Shown here piece by piece: positions 62,817 through 64,000 of a DNA stretch of 64,000 bases. The stretch covers positions 2,294,001 through 2,358,000 of the forward strand of contig CBDDLD010000004.1 in assembly GCA_965230605.1 (NCBI GenBank). Direction: 5' to 3'. Position 1 is the first letter of the stretch. Each line of letters begins with the position of its first letter. The notes beneath the pieces are model-generated. The model did not search any database and was not told where the DNA came from. It was given only the letters and a program-made list of their open reading frames with translations. The DNA comes from CBDDLD01 sp965230605. GTDB taxonomy: Bacteria > Bacteroidota > Bacteroidia > Flavobacteriales > Flavobacteriaceae. Position numbers and translations under genes: made by a program.

Positions 62817-63647
62817 CTATGTTTTATTTTTAATGTGAACATCTCGCTGCGGAAATGGTATTTCAATATCATTATCCTTAAATGCGCGATATATTTGATA
62901 ACGCAAATTACTCTTTATTAATGGGACATTAAAGCTATCATTAATATAAAAATGTAATCTGAATTTTAATTCACTGTCACCAAAGTCTTGAAAGAAAACA
63001 TTAGGTTCAGGTTGATTTAAAATTGCGTCTTCCTGTACCGCTACACCTAGCAATAATGCTTTTACCAAATCAACATCCGTACCATAAGCAACACCTACAT
63101 CCACAAATTCTCTAGTAACGATATTATTTTGTGTCCAGTTGTAAAGAATTTCGCTTAAGAATTTATGGTTAGGAATGACTAAAATCTTATCATCATGAGT
63201 GATGGCTTTAGTTGTTCTAAGTCCAACTTGTGTAACCTTACCTACTTTCTTATCAATTTCTATAATATCATTAACCGTTATGGTCTTATCTATTAAAATA
63301 AAAATACCGGAAATAATGTCTTGGAAGAGCTTTTGCATCCCCAATCCAATACCAACAAATAAAGCTGTAGAAGCTGCTAAAATAGCGGTTACCCTAATCC
63401 CTGAAGCATCTAAAGTGGTAACGATAACTACTGTAAAGATGATATACTTTATAAATGTGAATACCGTCTTAAAGCGGTTTCTATCATCATCATCTAAACG
63501 TTTCGTTGCAAGAACCCTTATAAACCTTAAAACAAAATGAGTGACTAACAGGGTCCCCACCAATAGTATAATGGTTCCTACCGTTATGGTAATTCCATGA
63601 TTATCGTATACAGTTTGCGATAAAAAAGAATTTATAGACTCAATCAT
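62817..63647 (-). CDS. small-conductance mechanosensitive channel (MscS family)
   Basis: 276 residues. Three membrane helices in the first ~130 residues (TVGTIILLVGTLLVTHFVLRFI, FIKYIIFTVVIVTTL, then the pore helix AASTALFVGIGLGMQKLFQD). The MscS beta domain follows (FILIDKTITVNDIIEID, VGLRTTKAITHDDKILVIPN) and the C-terminal cage (FRLHFYINDSF, IPFPQRDVHI). It releases solutes on hypo-osmotic shock. Only 1 base separates it from the ABC permease gene upstream and 2 bases from the regulator gene downstream, so the three are one transcript. Confidence 0.94.
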   Translation of the reverse strand: MIESINSFLSQTVYDNHGITITVGTIILLVGTLLVTHFVLRFIRVLATKRLDDDDRNRFKTVFTFIKYIIFTVVIVTTLDASGIRVTAILAASTALFVGIGLGMQKLFQDIISGIFILIDKTITVNDIIEIDKKVGKVTQVGLRTTKAITHDDKILVIPNHKFLSEILYNWTQNNIVTREFVDVGVAYGTDVDLVKALLLGVAVQEDAILNQPEPNVFFQDFGDSELKFRLHFYINDSFNVPLIKSNLRYQIYRAFKDNDIEIPFPQRDVHIKNKT

Positions 63648-63648
63648 T

Positions 63649-64000
63649 TTAATACTTTAACCACTTGAATAACTCTTTATAGGTAGGTTTCTTCCCATAC
63701 ATTAAAATACCGACTCTGTAAATCTTTGCTGCAAACCAGACCGTAAGTGTGAACGTCCCAATGAGTATTAGCAGTGATAATAATTGCTGCCAAATAGGTA
63801 CTCCAAATGGAATGCGCATCAGCATGACTACCGGAGATGTCAATGGAATAAATGAAAATACTGTAGATACTGTTCCATGAGGATCTTCAATAACAGTAAA
63901 TACCCCAACATATACCGCCAAAATTAGAGGCATTAATATTGGAAGCATAAATTGCTGAGTGTCTGTTTCATTGTCTACAGCTGCGCCTATGGCAGCATAA
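63649..64000 (-). CDS. ABC-2 type (NatB-like) permease, 5' end outside window
   Basis: The minus-strand frame stays open to the right edge (YAAIGAAVDNETDTQQFMLP), so only the last ~116 residues are seen. The conserved acidic/Gln stretch followed by a membrane helix (ILMPLILAVYVGVFTVI), SFIPLTSPVVMLMRIPFG and the last helix (LLILIGTFTLTVWFAAKIYR) match the C-terminus of NatB/ABC-2_trans_3 exporter permeases, which pair with NatA ATPases for Na+ or other export. The ATPase would lie outside the window. It is followed by MscS after 1 base. Confidence 0.82.
   Translation of the reverse strand, partial: YAAIGAAVDNETDTQQFMLPILMPLILAVYVGVFTVIEDPHGTVSTVFSFIPLTSPVVMLMRIPFGVPIWQQLLSLLILIGTFTLTVWFAAKIYRVGILMYGKKPTYKELFKWLKY

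Overview
The window looks like chromosome from a marine-type member of the Flavobacteriaceae (Bacteroidetes). It is AT-rich and carries Bacteroidetes -7 promoter boxes of the form TAnnTTTG in front of many genes. It encodes surface proteins with both type A and type B C-terminal sorting domains of the type IX secretion system (T9SS), and Bacteroidetes-restricted families (DUF5606, DUF6090, propeller-type sensor kinases). I see no rRNA, tRNA, CRISPR array, prophage or intact insertion sequence. The genus cannot be decided from the sequence alone.

Layout. Bases 1-4611 are housekeeping: the end of a DUF349 gene, a leftward ruvX-def-DUF5606-mazG operon, and dapD. Bases 4612-11868 are a surface-glycan island of four or five glycosyltransferase families, a Kdo-kinase-like protein and a TupA-type ATP-grasp protein, with strand switches between nearly every gene and back-to-back promoters. 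Bases 11931-17391 hold tsaC/sua5, a tRNA CCA-adding enzyme, heme A synthase, a pRiA4b ORF-3 family protein and an ABC exporter pair. Bases 17419-30312 are a cluster of four T9SS type B proteins built from one ~85-residue module in 4, 4, 1 and 11 copies. Two of these genes share an almost identical 835-bp 3' end, and the last ~22 codons of a fifth, deleted gene survive at 25202-25267. Bases 30391-38909 hold a membrane protein, a large two-component-propeller histidine kinase, and a T9SS type A protein made almost entirely of thrombospondin type 3 Ca-binding repeats with a 279-bp period.

Bases 39075-45038 return to housekeeping (uvrB, sucC, lysA and two small genes). A SRPBCC-domain gene at 45139-45651 is interrupted by one in-frame TGA. 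Bases 45715-52958 hold an acyltransferase-like membrane protein, a tricorn-type protease and an S9 peptidase carrying a degenerate sulfatase-modifying-factor domain. A 36-codon membrane peptide gene overlaps a DUF6090 gene by one base. A leftward pair then encodes a CarboxypepD_reg protein and an MG2/plug-like protein without a beta-barrel. M23 and M28 peptidases, a DinB-like protein and a PPK2 kinase follow. The window closes with a tightly spaced leftward group: ABC permease (truncated by the window edge), MscS channel and an NtrC-type regulator without a DNA-binding domain.

The least explained material is the T9SS type B cluster, with its copy-number-variable modules, recent 3'-end homogenisation and gene remnant. 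The thrombospondin array, the S9/FGE fusion, the HTH-less sigma-54-type regulator and the interrupted SRPBCC gene come next. I found no clear candidate for a completely new defence or mobile system.
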